Origin: Neonectria sp. B-13
Lineage: Eukaryota; Ascomycota; Sordariomycetes; Hypocreales; Nectriaceae
DNA: 64,000 bases
Direction of reading: 5' to 3'
Assembly: GCA_002682825.1 (NCBI GenBank)
Contig: NOKP01000035.1
Location: forward strand, 124,001-188,000
Part shown: piece after piece, positions 1 through 10,930 of the stretch
How the letters are laid out: each line of letters starts with the position of its first letter
Position numbering within the stretch: the stretch's first letter is position 1
Notes under the pieces: generated by a model
The model's input: only the letters and a program-made list of their open reading frames with translations
What the model was told of the DNA's origin: nothing
The model's database searches: none
Translations under genes and position numbers: made by a program

Positions 1-262
1 TTAAGCCAATTCTGACGTTCGGGAAGCTATTCAGCATGCCCTTTGCCACGCCTACTGCAGCGGCAATGCCATATTCACCGTCGGGCATAACACCGATGAC
101 GACATTATGCTTCCCAACTCTGCCCAGAGTGTATATATTGCTATCGTTCGTGGAGACATGGTCGGGCCGATCGTGCTTCTCATCGAGGAACGATTGTGCA
201 GCAACGTACTCTGGCTTTATGGCACAGATCCAACCGACAATGTAGATACTGGCATCAGGCAT
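1..262 (-). CDS. N-terminus of a nucleoside-phosphorylase-domain (PNP_UDP) NLR-like protein, cut by the window edge
   Basis: An open frame runs from an ATG at 262-260 off the left edge, giving 87 residues without a stop. It begins MPDASIYIVGWICAIKPEY and continues with a QSFLDEKH stretch, YTLGRVGKHNVVI and PNVRIGL. These are the opening blocks of the phosphorylase-like domain that forms the N-terminus of many fungal NACHT or ankyrin receptors: the GWICAI strand, the LDE segment and the first part of the nucleoside-binding fold. In such proteins the domain is thought to act as an effector module rather than in nucleotide salvage. The C-terminal architecture lies outside the window, so a stand-alone phosphorylase is possible but less typical of this start. 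No frame break is visible here, in contrast to the related relic at 15270-15601. Confidence 0.75.
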   Translation of the reverse strand, partial: MPDASIYIVGWICAIKPEYVAAQSFLDEKHDRPDHVSTNDSNIYTLGRVGKHNVVIGVMPDGEYGIAAAVGVAKGMLNSFPNVRIGL

Positions 263-2537
263 CTTGAGCGGCTGAGGAGAGTAGGGTAAGGGAGGGAATA
301 GGGTTTCGATAGAAAGGCTGAGAGACAGAATCACGATTGTGGTATAGGACGATGTCTAGATGATGGCTTGATGATGATAATAAGGAAACAAATGGGGGGT
401 ATGTGATAAAGCCTGACTTTAATACAGCGTGTCAACTTTCAGTAAGCGCCAGCCTCGTGCGGCTGATGTTTTAGGCATCCATGCAGAGAATCTTCATCAT
501 CCAATTAGGCGAATCCATATGTCAGATTAAATCATGAGCTTTACGTCTATTCAGGCAATCAGACTAGGCGTCGTCAGGCAATAACTCACGTGCATCTGCT
601 TTCATGAGTCATTGTCAAAGGTCTTTGATCTTATCTTGACCACCCCGACCGTCGAAAGTAGATGAGGTCGGCTGCCTGTGTGATCTCTATTCTAATTGGG
701 TTAGGATCACGTACCACCTCGCACGGCATTGTGGGCTGCTTAACATCTACATCACACAAGATCTTAGGGCAAGAGAGTGATTACAGGGGACGTATATTCC
801 ACCTTTCAAGCGGGACGGCCCGTCCCTAGCGTTGCTTAATTCGTTTTTACCGCTCTCATTAATATCGTGACCAGCATGGGCTGGTCCTTGGATGGAGATC
901 TCTTTTTAGGCAATGGGCGGAGGAACAATTTTGCAGGTAAGCGAGCCAACCAGCTCAGCTAACCCTCACTGATCCTTGAGTGGAGACTCACGTGCCAAGA
1001 ATGTGGACTCTTCCTGGATTGTCCATGGAGGAGCCTTATGACTAAACACTACATAAATTATAGAATAACATCATTAAGAAAGATAAGGTCGGCGTACGCT
1101 ATTATACAGTCCTCTTCTTAAGCTCATATACCCACTGCTTAACATCTTAAACCCATGATTTTGCAATACCTAGCAAAATGCCTACTTTGCCATTATTAAC
1201 AAAAAGATCAACACTTTGTTGCTAATACACATGCTTAAGATCAAGACTGTGCTAAAACGTGATTAGAGTTGCCTTTTGAAGACTTGCCTTCCAAGTATCA
1301 CTGCTAACCCATGCACAATGCTATATACAATACCGCTTTATCGCGTCATGTCTTGGCTCCAGACAGGAACACGACACCTCAGAACGAGGGGTTCAAGAAA
1401 TTCATGACCGCCAATTTCAAGAGGCAACTCACACATGCCGAATGGGAGAAGTCAATAAGAGGACCGGTTGTGTGGATCGTGGGAACTTACTTTTCGGCGG
1501 CAGAATTGATTAACTCTTTCTGTTTTGATATGTTGTAACTCTGGTGCGTGCTTCCTGACCTGGGCATGTGATGTGTGTTAAGGTCACCGTTTATTCGGAT
1601 AATCAAGGCTATGTCGAATCAGTCTAGGAGTCTGCGTTTGATAGCTTCCACAAGACACCTTCTGAACAGATTCGATAAGTTATCCTTCGTGAGACTCTTC
1701 AAGCCAACGAATTGCCACCCCAAACGTTCTCTTCTACATGACCGTCATCGATATTCAGAACCAACATTCGGGGGCTTTTCTGCCATAGTAATGTGGAAAA
1801 CTATATGGAGGGTTGGATAATTATGGACAGACGAGGAACACCGTAGGGAATTTCTCCAGGGGGACCCAGTGTGATGATGTGCTTGAGGAGTTCAGCTCGG
1901 AGCTTGTGAGGCATTCGGCAGTCCAGGCGAGCGCCTTGACAAAGGAGCCGTTTATAAAACAACGACGAGGATTCGACAGTAGGCAGCGGGTCATGGGGAG
2001 TTCAGGCTATTGCAAGCAGTGCGAGACAGAGGATATCCCTGGCGAAGAAGGTGTTCCTTCCAGATGATACTCTACCCACAACGGCCCGGGAATGCTTGCC
2101 CATCCTACATCCAGTAGACCGATAAAGAACCTCGGGACAGAGTGCATATCTACTGGCATTATGCAACTTGGCAAAAGTGTTCGAATTCGGTAGACAACAC
2201 GTTCGGTGCCAAGGATGGATTTAGTAATATCGTCGATCGGTGCCACTTGGAGTAATATGGATTGGATTTGTTCCAGTTTTTTGGGTTTGAGCCGCGGAGC
2301 CATCATACCAACCCCCGCTGTCGGTCTTTGTCCACCGCCATCAATCTCCAATTTCCATAAATAGAGGTCTAAGAGCCTCGGTTGGGGAAACCAGGCGCTG
2401 GCTTACCACTTCCAGCGCATGATCGAACGCGTGGTCTCACGTCAGCTTGCTTGTCGATTTGCGGAGCGATTCCGTGTGATCCGTCGAGCTTACTATCGTA
2501 AGAAGCCGGACGAACTTGAATAAGAATATGTTTTGTA
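263..2537. other. Intergenic, 2.3 kb, no supported gene
   Basis: This holds the upstream region of the phosphorylase-domain gene and the upstream region of the FAD oxidoreductase. Short open frames occur (for example 1311-1538 and 2007-2351) but show no recognisable domain and no splice signals linking them. The stretch around 1040-1310 is AT-rich. No RNA gene or repeat was recognised. Confidence 0.5.
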
Positions 2538-4283
2538 TTGAATTGCTGGACCTCGTTTCCATACGAGAAAGATTTACTTGACCAACTTCTACTACATCGA
2601 GAAATAATGGAAGTCATTGTCGCCGGCCTGGCGTGGGCGCTGAACAGGACGTCCTCGCCCCAAAAGATTTTGAGCCATCTTTGTCTCGGTTTCTTGGCCG
2701 CTCAGGATCCGGTGTCCTGGCCAGAACTTTCAGCGAAGTTATCTGCCCAGGCGTCCATCGTGCTTCCAGGCGAGCCCTCCTTTGGCGGCTACGTCAGCCG
2801 ATGGCGAGACTGGCATGCGCCAGATGTGGGAGTAGTGGTTAACGCATTCACTGAGAGTGATGTCCAAGAGACTGTAAGACGACTCGGTGCATGGCCTTTG
2901 TTGAACTTGGATAACCGTTGGGCTTACAGGTTCGATACGCAAACGATCATGGATTGCCCTTCCTCGCTCGATCCGGCGGCCACGGCGCGACTGAAGCTTT
3001 GAGTCTTGCGAAGAACGTGATCATGATTGATCTCCGCGGAAGAGACGAAGTTGATGTAGCCGATGATGGGAAGACGGCGACAATTGGTGGAGGCGCGAGT
3101 GTGAAGAAAGTGGTCAACCGTTTATGGGCGGCCGGAAAACAGACCGGTAAGTTGACCAAAGCGTCTAGACTACGGCTGTCATCTCATCATCGTACAGTAA
3201 CCGGCATTTGCGAATGTGTTGGTGTCTCAGCCCCAGTCCTTGGTGGAGGTCACGGCTGGCTGCAAGGGCAATACGGCCTGGCGTCAGACCAAGTTGTCTC
3301 AGCACGAGTTGTTCTTCCCGACGGCGAAGCTGTAACAGCGTCCGAAGACGAGAATCCCGATCTTTTCTGGGCTTTGCGGGGAGCTGGGCACAATTTCGGC
3401 ATTGTCACCGAGTGGAAATATCGCATTTACGACGTCAAGACTCCAAAGTGGTCTTATGAGATTTTCATCTTTCATGGCAACAGGCTCGAGCAAGTTCTAG
3501 AGTTGACGAATAAGATGATGAAAACCCAGCCTCCAGAGCTTACGCATTGGATGTACATTGTCAATATTCCAGAAATCGATCCCAAACAAGTAGGTCTTGC
3601 GATCTTGTGCGCTACGAATCTGAGAAACTATTGAGCTAATGACACCGCAGCCCGTCATTTGGTACGCAGTTATCTATGATGGCCCTATCGACGAGGCCCG
3701 AATATACGCAAAGCCCTTGCACGATATCGGTCCTCTCAACGTCGATGCGGGTGCAGTCCCTATGCCAGACTTGGCTGCACTGACCCTGATGAGTGATGAC
3801 AGCGTCGGATGTGCCAAGGGCCTAACGGGTCTTCGGTATCCCATCGGTCTCAAAACATACAATTTGCCTGCCATCCGAAAGGTTTTTGACGAGATTACCG
3901 AGACATCCAATCGCGTTCCTGAGCTTGCTGGATCATTCTTCTTGCTCGAGGGCTATTCGACCCACGGTGTCAAAGCCGTAGACGAAAAGACTTCAGCCTT
4001 TCCGCATCGCGACGACGAGATCCTAGTCACGTCCTATATCATGTACAAGCCTAACGCGTCTCTCGATGCAGTCGCTCAAGAGCACGGCGAGAGAATGAGG
4101 CAGCACCTGTTAGAGGCAAGCGAGGAGCCAGAGCGATTGCGTGCGTATGTGAATTATGCGCACGGCATCGAGTCCCTCGAGGCTATATACGGATGGGAGC
4201 AATGGAGATTGGAGAAGCTAAGGCAATTAAAGAAGAAGTGGGATCCGGAACATCGCATGAGATTCTATAACCCGATTATTTAG
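2538..4283 (+). CDS. FAD-linked oxidoreductase, BBE-like (PCMH-type FAD-binding domain)
   Basis: Four exons: 2538-2873, 2930-3146, 3198-3589 and 3651-4283 (525 aa). All introns are GT-AG, 51-61 bp. The protein carries the FAD_binding_4 fold: LARSGGHGAT (the His that binds FAD 8-alpha covalently in this family), then TGICECVG just before LGGGHGWLQG. The Cys in that segment is placed like the second covalent FAD link of bicovalent BBE enzymes. A DLFWALRGAGHNFGIVTE block and a C-terminal BBE region ending MRFYNPII follow. Such enzymes oxidise sugars, alkaloids or secondary metabolites with oxygen; the substrate cannot be read here. The N-terminus is weak: the reading upstream of residue ~70 has no clear secretion signal, and an ATG at 2607 is an alternative start. 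No biosynthetic core gene lies beside it. Confidence 0.85.
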
Positions 4284-6731
4284 AAGTTAGAAAAAGTATT
4301 CTGCTGCTTACGATACTTTGAATATGTTACCTGCGATGTAGGCCCAAGTCAGGGGAATGACCCTAGACATGAAAGTACAAACCCATAGTAGCAAAGAAGG
4401 GCATTAGATTAACGAGTAAAACGTATATCCTGCTCACCTACTCCACAATCTATGATGATATGGTTGTTTCTGCGAAAGAACATCAAGTTAGCACCTGCCG
4501 CTATTCTTCCTGCAATTGGGACAACTCAGCCTGCGGAACTATTTGTGAGAATAGCAGCGGTAACGTAGCTTAAAACAGAACTGCTTTATTAGAAGGTCAG
4601 CTGACAGTCAAATTTGAAGCCGAGCACTGTTTAGCTATCGTTCATCTTTGTTGTGACCATTTCTCCTTTACGTCTCTGGTCTACCCTATTCCATAGGCGG
4701 CCTAAACTTGTGTTCTTGAGGGCTGGGCTATTCTATACGTGTCTTTGTCGATCACTGTAGCTAATATGTTGCTTACAAAGTTAGGGCCCTGATAGTTGGG
4801 TAGCCTGAAGAATCAGCGAATTGCTGACCTGGTGAGCGACTTCTTAAAACTTCTGTGACTAACGCGTTTATATGAGACTGGAAATCCTTTGGTCATGAAA
4901 TAGCGTGATCGAGTTCGTCAGCACACAAATAATGTGGGAAGTCCGAGGCAACCTACTGAAAACAAAATGGAATGTCGCTAATTATTCGCTGTGTAAGACT
5001 TGGTGGTAGCCGGTGAGAACAAGCTAATCTAATTTGACAAACCAGCACCTTGGAGATGAGGTATGTATGCACTCCCAATTAACATACCATCGCATTACTG
5101 CTCGTAGTACCCTAAAATTGGTGACAGGACCTTCATCGGCCATATCTCACGAGCTAAAATGTATAATTGTGAAAGCAGAATATGTACAGAAAGATTTGAC
5201 ACATCGCAACAGCTCACACGGCGTGATAAAAGGTCAGAGGCTGGCATGTGAATACAGAGTCCCAGCTGGATCACCTTGAAGCCGCACGTACCAAGAAACA
5301 AACACATGCGGAAACTTATGCAGAAAACTCCCCTGTCCGATCTGTAGGATTCTGTGAAACAGGCACAACCCCTGATATGGAGATATGATCATCCATGGTT
5401 CGGTCGGCGATCATGTCTGGTGCCCGAAGGTTTGTGGTAACGCTACTCCACAAGGAGCTTCCGAGGACCATAAAATGAGCCCCTGAAACCATTTGTTTGC
5501 CTACCATGGGTTGTAGCCGGATGCACTACCCTGCGCAGCCCTCGGGCGCGTATTCGCTCTGATCCAGATTCAGGATATCCCACACCACTAGCTGAACTCG
5601 GACTTTACTAGCTTACGGGCAGTATCTATGGTTCTCGAGGGCCTGGAAGATATAGAAATCATCTCTATATGTGGTTTGCAAACGAATTGCTATTAAGGAC
5701 GATGCTCATTTCGTAGTGGCATGCCATAATGACTACCGTGAGACGGCTGTAGACACATAAATTGCCCTGAAACTATTGGAACTCGGCATTTCGTTTGGAT
5801 AGTATGTAAGCATAGCAGATTGCGTTCAGGCACTCTTTTGTTGCAGAAAGGCCTCAACCACAGTGCCAGTCTGGTCTTGGATGCATCTAGTTTATCATGA
5901 AAACAACGCGCCTCCACGATATCTAGCTGTGAAGAAAACACCGAAAGAAGTCAAAATCAAGATAATTCAAAGCGATCGGTGCATGGTGTTACGTGTGTTG
6001 CGGAAGGGATGTTTCCATTGAGGGCCATGATAGAAGCACCGTTGTAATACGGTAGACGGAGGACGATGAGAGCGCTGCACGGATTGCTATTTGGTTGATC
6101 GAGTCTGGCCGGTTGGAAGGCAGGGCAGTGATGAACCCGATTGAGACGCAGATTCAGGTCATGGACTCTTGGCTACTGTCGGAAGGCGGCTCATGTCAAG
6201 ACGGAGTTCGGGTCTACGGCGTAGTATCCCAGAGAGTTTGGCGTGCTTCCAAAGAGCTCTGTAACGTTGTTGCTCACCCTTTTTGGTTAATGACCAATTC
6301 CTCCATCCTTTTGAATCCTTCCAATGAGGCGTTTCAGGGTGCCGCTAATGCATCCCACTCACAAAATTGGACAGTGGTTGAGGTCATGTCTCCTTTTGTT
6401 TCAGACCAGGGTTGTGGCTGGCCTGAACGGGCCATCATCACGCTGTAGCTCTTATGAGTTGTCTGAGATGGTGTGGCTGAGCATAAAGCCGGAGCCTACG
6501 TAGTAGAAGAAAAAAAGGATTTCTCACGATAATAAGCGCTAACATGCCTCGTGGCGTATTAGCTGTGGATCATGGGCCCCTGAGGAATGCCCGGAGTGCC
6601 GAGTCTAGACTTTGGACGGATGGGCGCCACTGTCTAAGCCCTGACAGTGGCATTCCTGTCAACATGGTCTAGTCATCAGACCACTCAAAGACGGGGAACT
6701 TTATCCTCTGAAACAAGACGACACTAACGCG
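4284..6731. other. Intergenic, 2.4 kb, no supported gene
   Basis: Downstream of the FAD oxidoreductase and upstream of the GH16 gene. The longest open frame (6095-6448, + strand) has no recognisable domain, and its composition does not look clearly coding. No RNA gene, tandem repeat or transposon end was recognised. Confidence 0.45.
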
Positions 6732-6738
6732 TATATAT
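6732..6738 (+). promoter_or_regulatory. TATA box of the GH16 gene
   Basis: TATATAT lies 63-69 bp upstream of the GH16 start codon at 6801, a normal distance for a TATA-containing fungal promoter. It is placed by position only. Confidence 0.45.
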
Positions 6739-6800
6739 GTAGCTTCACCTCTCTTGGGAATAGAAAGAAACCACCAGTATTCTACTGTACATCGCTTACC

Positions 6801-7643
6801 ATGCATCTTGTTTCTTACTTGTCCGTCGCATTGACGGCCGTTGGCCTGGCTGTGGCCACGCCGCAGCCGAGTGTCATGAAGCGTTCCCCAGAACCAACGT
6901 TCGAGGATGGCAAATATCTTGTCGATCGTGCCACCACGTTCTCGAAAAAGGCAGTCTACACCTTCACTGGAAGCAGTCTGCCTAAAGGACTGTCTGCAAG
7001 CAACTACAAGGCGGGTAGCACTCATAGCTTCCTCCCGGCAAACGTCAAGGTCCGCAATGGCTACGTCGAGCTTCTCGTCAACGGAGGCCAGACCGCGATG
7101 CCATACAAAAGCGGAGAGATTGTTACCGACATCCAGAACATCAAGCACGCCAGTATTCGAACTGTCGCTATCCTGACCGAGCCCGCTGGCGTTTGCAATG
7201 GTAAGCGCATACCACTGTCTCAATCAACTTGAAGTTACATATTGACACTGCCAGGCATGTTCCTCTACAAGTCTGACACCCAGGAGACGGACATCGAATG
7301 GCTCTCCGACAAGAACTCAGAGTCCAATGCAGGCACGCGCAAGCTCTGGTTTACGAACCAGGACGCAAACGGCGATGGCAAGAGCACATCCAAGGCTGTC
7401 ACTCCGCCCTCGAACCCGACGACCACCGAGCACGAATACCGTATCGACTGGACGGCGGGTTTGGTCCAGTTTTACGTCGACGGCGTCAAGCTGTGGCAAA
7501 CCACCAAGGACGTCCCCAATCAGTCTGGTCCCTGGGTCTGGAACAACTGGTCTAATGGAGACAAGGGCTGGAGCGCTGGACCCCCGGCCAAAGATGCTGT
7601 CTTCAAGATTAAGAAGATCGAGATGTACTACAACACTGCTTAA
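6801..7643 (+). CDS. Secreted GH16-family glycoside hydrolase
   Basis: Two exons, 6801-7200 and 7255-7643, with a 54-bp GT-AG intron that restores the frame across VCN-GMFLYK; 262 aa. A hydrophobic signal peptide covers about residues 1-19, followed by a Kex2-like KR at 27-28. The active-site motif QETDIEWLSD is present: Glu144 (nucleophile), Asp146 and Glu148 (acid/base) fit the E-x-D-x-E signature of GH16. Aromatic sugar-binding residues follow in GPWVWNNWSNGDKGWS. GH16 enzymes cut or transfer beta-1,3 or mixed-linked glucans and act outside the cell or on the cell wall. The protein is compact and lacks a GPI-attachment tail, so a secreted hydrolase is more likely than a wall-anchored CRH-type transglycosylase. 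Confidence 0.88.
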
Positions 7644-8149
7644 ATCCAAAGCCCTCTTTGGGGGTGTGGGCGTCATCTTGGATTGTTGCATATTATGTAG
7701 AGCATTAGATATGCTTGGATTTGAGAAAAGCACCATGGCTATGCCTGTTGGCATGAACTTTGTATCTCTAGGGACAGGATCCATCCTACTATAAATCATT
7801 CATAGCGTGACTTTGTCGACTGAATTTTAGACATTCACGTGGAAATCTGAAGCACACAAACTCACTTACTATGTCCCCTTAGCATATAGATGACTGGACG
7901 CATTCGACATCTGGTCGAATTGAGTCGGAATCTGACAAAAGCCTAGAGTGGAATATTCTTGGATATGGAGCCCTGGATTCTTTCTAGCGTCTGTTTGCTT
8001 ATGATAGGCAGAGGCTAGGTAGCTTGCGTTTTCTCGGTGATGAATGGCCATGCATTGAGAGAGAACTGCCGCTCTTTTGTGAATAACTTGTTACTTGCTT
8101 GAATAATCGCTGTAGAACTCGAGCTCCACGAGTATGGACATATAGTAGA
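7644..8149. other. Intergenic between GH16 and the broken frame
   Basis: This holds the 3' flank of the GH16 gene. No supported gene or repeat was seen. Confidence 0.4.
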
Positions 8150-8569
8150 TTACTTAAAGAGATCAAGAATAGCGAGAGAATCAGCGGCACTCATAATTAG
8201 GTGCTCCATGTCCTGTCCCAGACGCAAATAGTCATTACTCATCATAGGTTCCAAGCCCATCGCCACCTCTTCCGTCTCCGTACCAGCAGCACAGCCCAGG
8301 TGATGAATTTCAGTAACGAAATCCCCAGCTAACCCCCGCACCTCATACACGATAGGCTTGTCGTTCTCGATGTGAGCGAGTGAGCGATACTGGAGCTACA
8401 GGTCCACGGGTGCGCCGAGGAAGATTTCATCTGTTACCACCACCACTCGTCAATTTGTAGGAGGGGCCGTACTTATATCGGCGACAGGAATAAGTTTCTA
8501 GTAAAAATGCTCGTTGAATTAAGGCGTGTAGAGGGATATAAACTCCGACTGGGTAATGGAGCTTGACAT
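8150..8569 (-). pseudogene. Unrecognised 139-codon frame with four in-frame stops (RIP-like)
   Basis: From an ATG at 8569-8567 a single frame can be followed to a TAA at 8150. There is no indel, but four internal stops interrupt it at codons 17 (TAA), 24 (TAA), 40 (TGA) and 58 (TAG). Between and after them the translation looks like protein: KLIPVADISTAPPTN, then RVVVVTDEIFLGAPVDL, then a 79-codon open stretch containing YEVRGLAGDFVTEIHHLG. Each stop can come from a CAA, CAG or CGA codon by one C-to-T change, which is what RIP produces. I do not recognise the family. The 3' part after the last stop is intact, so a shorter spliced gene using only that part cannot be excluded. Confidence 0.6.
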
Positions 8570-9381
8570 GATAGCGACTGGGAGAATATGTAGAGAGGTG
8601 ATTGGAACTGATATTATGTTGTATGGGTTATATAGGACTAGGGCAAAAGGTACTGGGCCAGTGAACGCCGATGGCTAGACCAGTTAATTCGTGTGTAGCG
8701 TGTTACTTCTTTCTGACACCTCAGCCTTATAATTCAAGCGCCTGCTCAACGCTCTAATTTATCGACGAAGATATTTCGGTCCCGTCCTGTCATGATCTCA
8801 TAGCTCCTGTTTGGTTTGGGGGCTCCTGCTCGGTTGGAGCTAGCTCATAAGAGGCTAGAATTGGACCAGCCAATGGCGTTTCTACCGCCACTAGCCTCAA
8901 TAACAAATACGCTACGAAAATGTCAACTGCTTTTCTCCCCTGATCGTAACTACGATTGCGCAAAAAGCCATAGATCCATCCATTCTACTCGCTCATTAAC
9001 TGTGATATAGAATTTCATACAGCCAGAAGAAGACCGGACTCCATTACTTCCACAGTCATAGTCCAAAGAACTCAGTGACTTCCTCTCATCTTGAAAACCC
9101 CCAGGAAGCCAACATACGACCCGATCTCCAAAGACGCACTAGCCTGGCTAGAAGTGCGCTAGACAACACACTATTGATTTTCTTCCGTCCGCCACGCGCT
9201 ATCATCAAGCCTCTCACCAACTTGGCCAACGGTTGCTTGCAATCTTAGATTAGGAGAATGCATAATAAAGGAGACGCGTTCCACCAAACGAAACTACTCT
9301 CCGACCCGAAGTTCACCACTTGTTCTCGTCGCTGTGGCATTCTGACAAGATTTACTGAATATTTGTTGCCCTTCAATCAAT
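8570..9381. other. Intergenic, 0.8 kb
   Basis: A shared upstream region for the broken frame on the minus strand and the small secreted protein on the plus strand. No gene was recognised. Confidence 0.4.
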
Positions 9382-10000
9382 ATGAAGCTGTCTGCACTGT
9401 TCCTTTTACCTGCGATTTACCTGTCTGCTGTCGCGGCGGATAAGTCATGTCCCGCAAAGGACAGATGCCAGCGAGGCGTTGACGGCAGAGCTGGCGAGCC
9501 TCCCCTTAGCAGTCGTCTTGCCGACTGCAAAGTTCTCAACACCATTACTGTCAGCCCATACACGGTGTAAGTAGCACTTTTCGATCAGGAATAAGCTTGC
9601 ACGGCACGTCTAACTCTCCTCTAGTACCGAAACCTCCCATACCGGCACAGTTGTCGTCCGAATTCCCACTGGCATGCCCGTTAAGAGACGGTCACTCAAA
9701 GATATTGCTGCTCGTGCCGCGGACACACCCGGAGTGGGGCCTACTGCCACCACGGTCACTCCGACCGTTGTCCCGTCGTACGCCACATACTGCGACTCGC
9801 CTTCTGCATACTATAGCGCCTGTTCTCGGGCGGGTGTAACTCCTGCCATCACGACGCTAGCGACACCGACCACGACTGCTACAACGACTTCGGATGTATG
9901 CCCGGTGAGAAGTCTTGCGAAGAGAGCCGGTGAAGCTGCGGGATATGAGTATGAGGATGGATGGGATAGCTATAATATGCCAGGTATCAAACTATTTTAG
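9382..10000 (+). CDS. Small secreted Thr/Ser-rich protein
   Basis: Two exons, 9382-9566 and 9625-10000; the 58-bp intron has a GTAAGT donor, a TCTAACT branch site and a CTAG acceptor. The product is 186 aa. A clear signal peptide (about residues 1-19, MKLSALFLLPAIYLSAVAA) is followed by a short Cys-containing segment and a VTETSHTGTVVVRIPTG stretch. A region with YCDSPSAYYSACSRAGV and runs of Thr/Pro (ATPTTTATTTS) comes next. The composition fits an O-glycosylated extracellular or wall-associated protein, possibly effector-like. Two dibasic sites (KRR and KR) could be processed. There is no enzyme motif and no GPI-type hydrophobic tail, so the function is unknown. Confidence 0.7.
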
Positions 10001-10930
10001 AGAGCTAGAAAATAGTTACGATGATGGCACCTCCAAAACCATCTTCTCAAACGTGGCCAAGACAGGAATCCCAATCGAGATAGGCCTCATATGCTGTCTA
10101 TTACTCACGGTGCCAGTGAGAGAGTCTACGTTGATTCCCTCTGATCCCCACTCGGTCTTGGCGGTGGAACCCACCCCAGATACACTTCACGCTGGAATAT
10201 TGGGAGCTTGACCTTGGAAACTGAAACCCAGCAATTTGACAAACTAGCCGCGATCAGTAGCATTATATCCACTAGGTGTCGTGACAAGATAAACACGTAT
10301 TCACACTTCAAATGTGCAGAACAACATTTACAATGTCGAAGCGGTGTCAATGAGGCCGACTAGACCAGTCGACTACTACTTCTGGAGCTACAGGCATTTG
10401 TGTCAGAAAGACGAGTAAGCAAACATGCTCTTGTAATCACGACCTGCCCTTCAGTCACCGAGAAACTGGCTATCGATGGGGGCCAAAGGTAACATCGACC
10501 TTCTGCTATGTGTAATGCATATCTTTTTATATAAAGACAGTTTTAAGGTCGTCCTTACACATGAATAGGGTGCCATGTAGTGACCCACGAATTCGGGTTT
10601 TCGCTCTCCTTGTCGAGAGTGTCGGCTTCAGCAACTGCTCTAGCAATCACATCCAAATTGTAACTGAATGGTGGCCACATCGTCCACCGTGACCGCCTGA
10701 CTTTGCGGCAGTTACATGGCTGTCATGCGTGAGAATTCCCATCAGCCTAGTAATCGGCACACCGCTAGTCCTGGTCGGCAGACAAGGAACTTTAGCATTG
10801 TTTGTCATTGAGTACGCTCATGTCATCAAGGGAATTAGGACTCGATGGGATAAAAGTGTCAAGGTAAATTGAGGTTCAGAATCATATGTCTAAGCTAGAT
10901 GGTAAAATGCAAGTATGTGAACAGTAGTGT
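10001..10930. other. Intergenic, 0.9 kb, between convergent genes
   Basis: 3' flanks of the small secreted protein gene and the tannase gene. No supported gene or RNA was seen. Confidence 0.4.

Noticed and set aside
2007..2351. 114-codon minus-strand frame upstream of the FAD oxidoreductase
   Set aside because: No recognisable domain; plus-strand frames over the same bases are no better, and no splice pattern supports it.
6095..6448. 117-codon plus-strand frame before the GH16 gene
   Set aside because: No domain or signal peptide, isolated, and no clear promoter; could be chance.
6669..7223. 184-codon minus-strand frame over GH16 exon 1
   Set aside because: It is the reverse-strand shadow of the GH16 coding exon.
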